Position numbers and translations under genes: made by a program. From Macrolepiota albuminosa (Eukaryota > Basidiomycota > Agaricomycetes > Agaricales > Agaricaceae): a stretch of DNA of 64,000 bases. The number at the start of each line of letters is the position of its first letter. Position 1 is the stretch's first letter. A model generated the notes under the pieces. That model was not told the DNA's origin. It saw only the letters and a list, made by a program, of their open reading frames with translations, and searched no databases. Below, one piece after another: positions 63,954 to 64,000 of the stretch. The DNA lies in assembly GCA_027475525.1 (NCBI GenBank), contig JAMWFC010000077.1, forward strand, positions 1,116,001 to 1,180,000, given 5' to 3'.

Positions 63954-64000
63954 CGGTTGTTTGCTCTTTTTAATTTCGACTCCGTCAAAGACCTGATTCT

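Larger units (their letters stand above)
52462..64000 (-). mobile_element. Large Gypsy element with antisense genes and RGCGCY saturation
   Basis: Minus-strand Ty3/Gypsy element running off the right edge; gag and 5' LTR are not in the window. Protease-RT-RNase H-integrase occupy 63.95-59.0 kb. A 6.4 kb stretch then separates integrase from the purine tract GGGGGGTG (minus strand, 52,623-52,630) and the 3' LTR. That stretch holds two multi-exon genes in the opposite orientation. The word RGCGCY occurs about 60 times from 52.7 kb onward. At least 11.5 kb, large for a fungal Gypsy. Confidence 0.75.

Overview
The window is nuclear DNA of a filamentous basidiomycete, most probably a mushroom-forming Agaricomycete. 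The evidence is the 40-65 nt spliceosomal introns with GT...AG ends, the style of the host genes (a GPI-anchored CFEM protein, ribosomal protein eL31, an Agaricomycete-type F-box protein, an SRPK-like kinase, a multi-intron P450, HSP9/12 and a DUF2263/PARG-like protein), and a dense load of Copia, Gypsy, pogo and Tnp2-type transposable elements. Many repeats show C-to-T/G-to-A decay at CpG, which suggests methylation-linked mutation. Most gene models below were spliced by hand from the sequence and keep frame across every junction.

Layout. 1-2 kb: end of a dead Copia element with its 3' LTR, inserted in a fragment of an F-box gene. 2.2-5.6 kb: F-box copy A and a convergent CFEM gene. 5.8-6.4 kb: eL31. 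7.9-9.2 kb: F-box copy B, the only intact copy. 9.6-13.7 kb: a decayed Copia on the minus strand. 14.1-19.95 kb: an inverted, CpG-decayed duplicate of the 2.2-5.6 kb block (CFEM pseudogene plus F-box copy C), itself hit by three later insertions. These are an unclassified 1.28 kb insert, a 519 bp solo LTR with TSD ATACC, and an 871 bp TIR element with TSD CATGCC. 20.1-20.7 kb: an unrecognised gene fragment. 20,943-25,885: a full-length Copia with TSD TAGCA. 27.8-29.3 kb: a Copia remnant with a nested solo LTR. 30,046-31,767: a gag-only LTR element with TSD AGAAT.

The middle is a host island: kinase (32.3-33.8 kb, minus) and P450 (35.35-37.5 kb, plus). Then comes a 6.56 kb Tnp2-type DNA transposon (38,433-44,992, 7 bp TSD) with an intact spliced transposase, a captured alpha/beta-hydrolase fragment and an SQA-repeat accessory gene. 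HSP9/12 and the PARG-like gene follow (45.1-47.5 kb, minus). 47.7-50.3 kb is a pogo-type DDE pseudogene with an insertion, and 50.3-52.4 kb is a Gypsy LTR plus gag remnant.

From 52,462 to beyond the right edge lies a large Gypsy element on the minus strand: protease, RT, RNase H and integrase at 59.0-63.95 kb. Between pol and its 3' LTR sit two multi-exon genes on the opposite strand (53.9-56.4 and 57.2-58.8 kb). This element is saturated with the six-base word RGCGCY (about 60 counted by eye in 11 kb, about ten times the density elsewhere), in coding and non-coding DNA alike. I consider this the best candidate for something undescribed.

A caution about the assembly: eight exact tandem duplications of precisely 77 bp occur, at 31.0, 52.1, 54.2, 58.4, 58.7, 59.1, 61.2 and 62.7 kb. 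A constant 77 bp unit with unrelated sequence is what unresolved k=77 de Bruijn contig overlaps look like, so several apparent frameshifts are probably not real.
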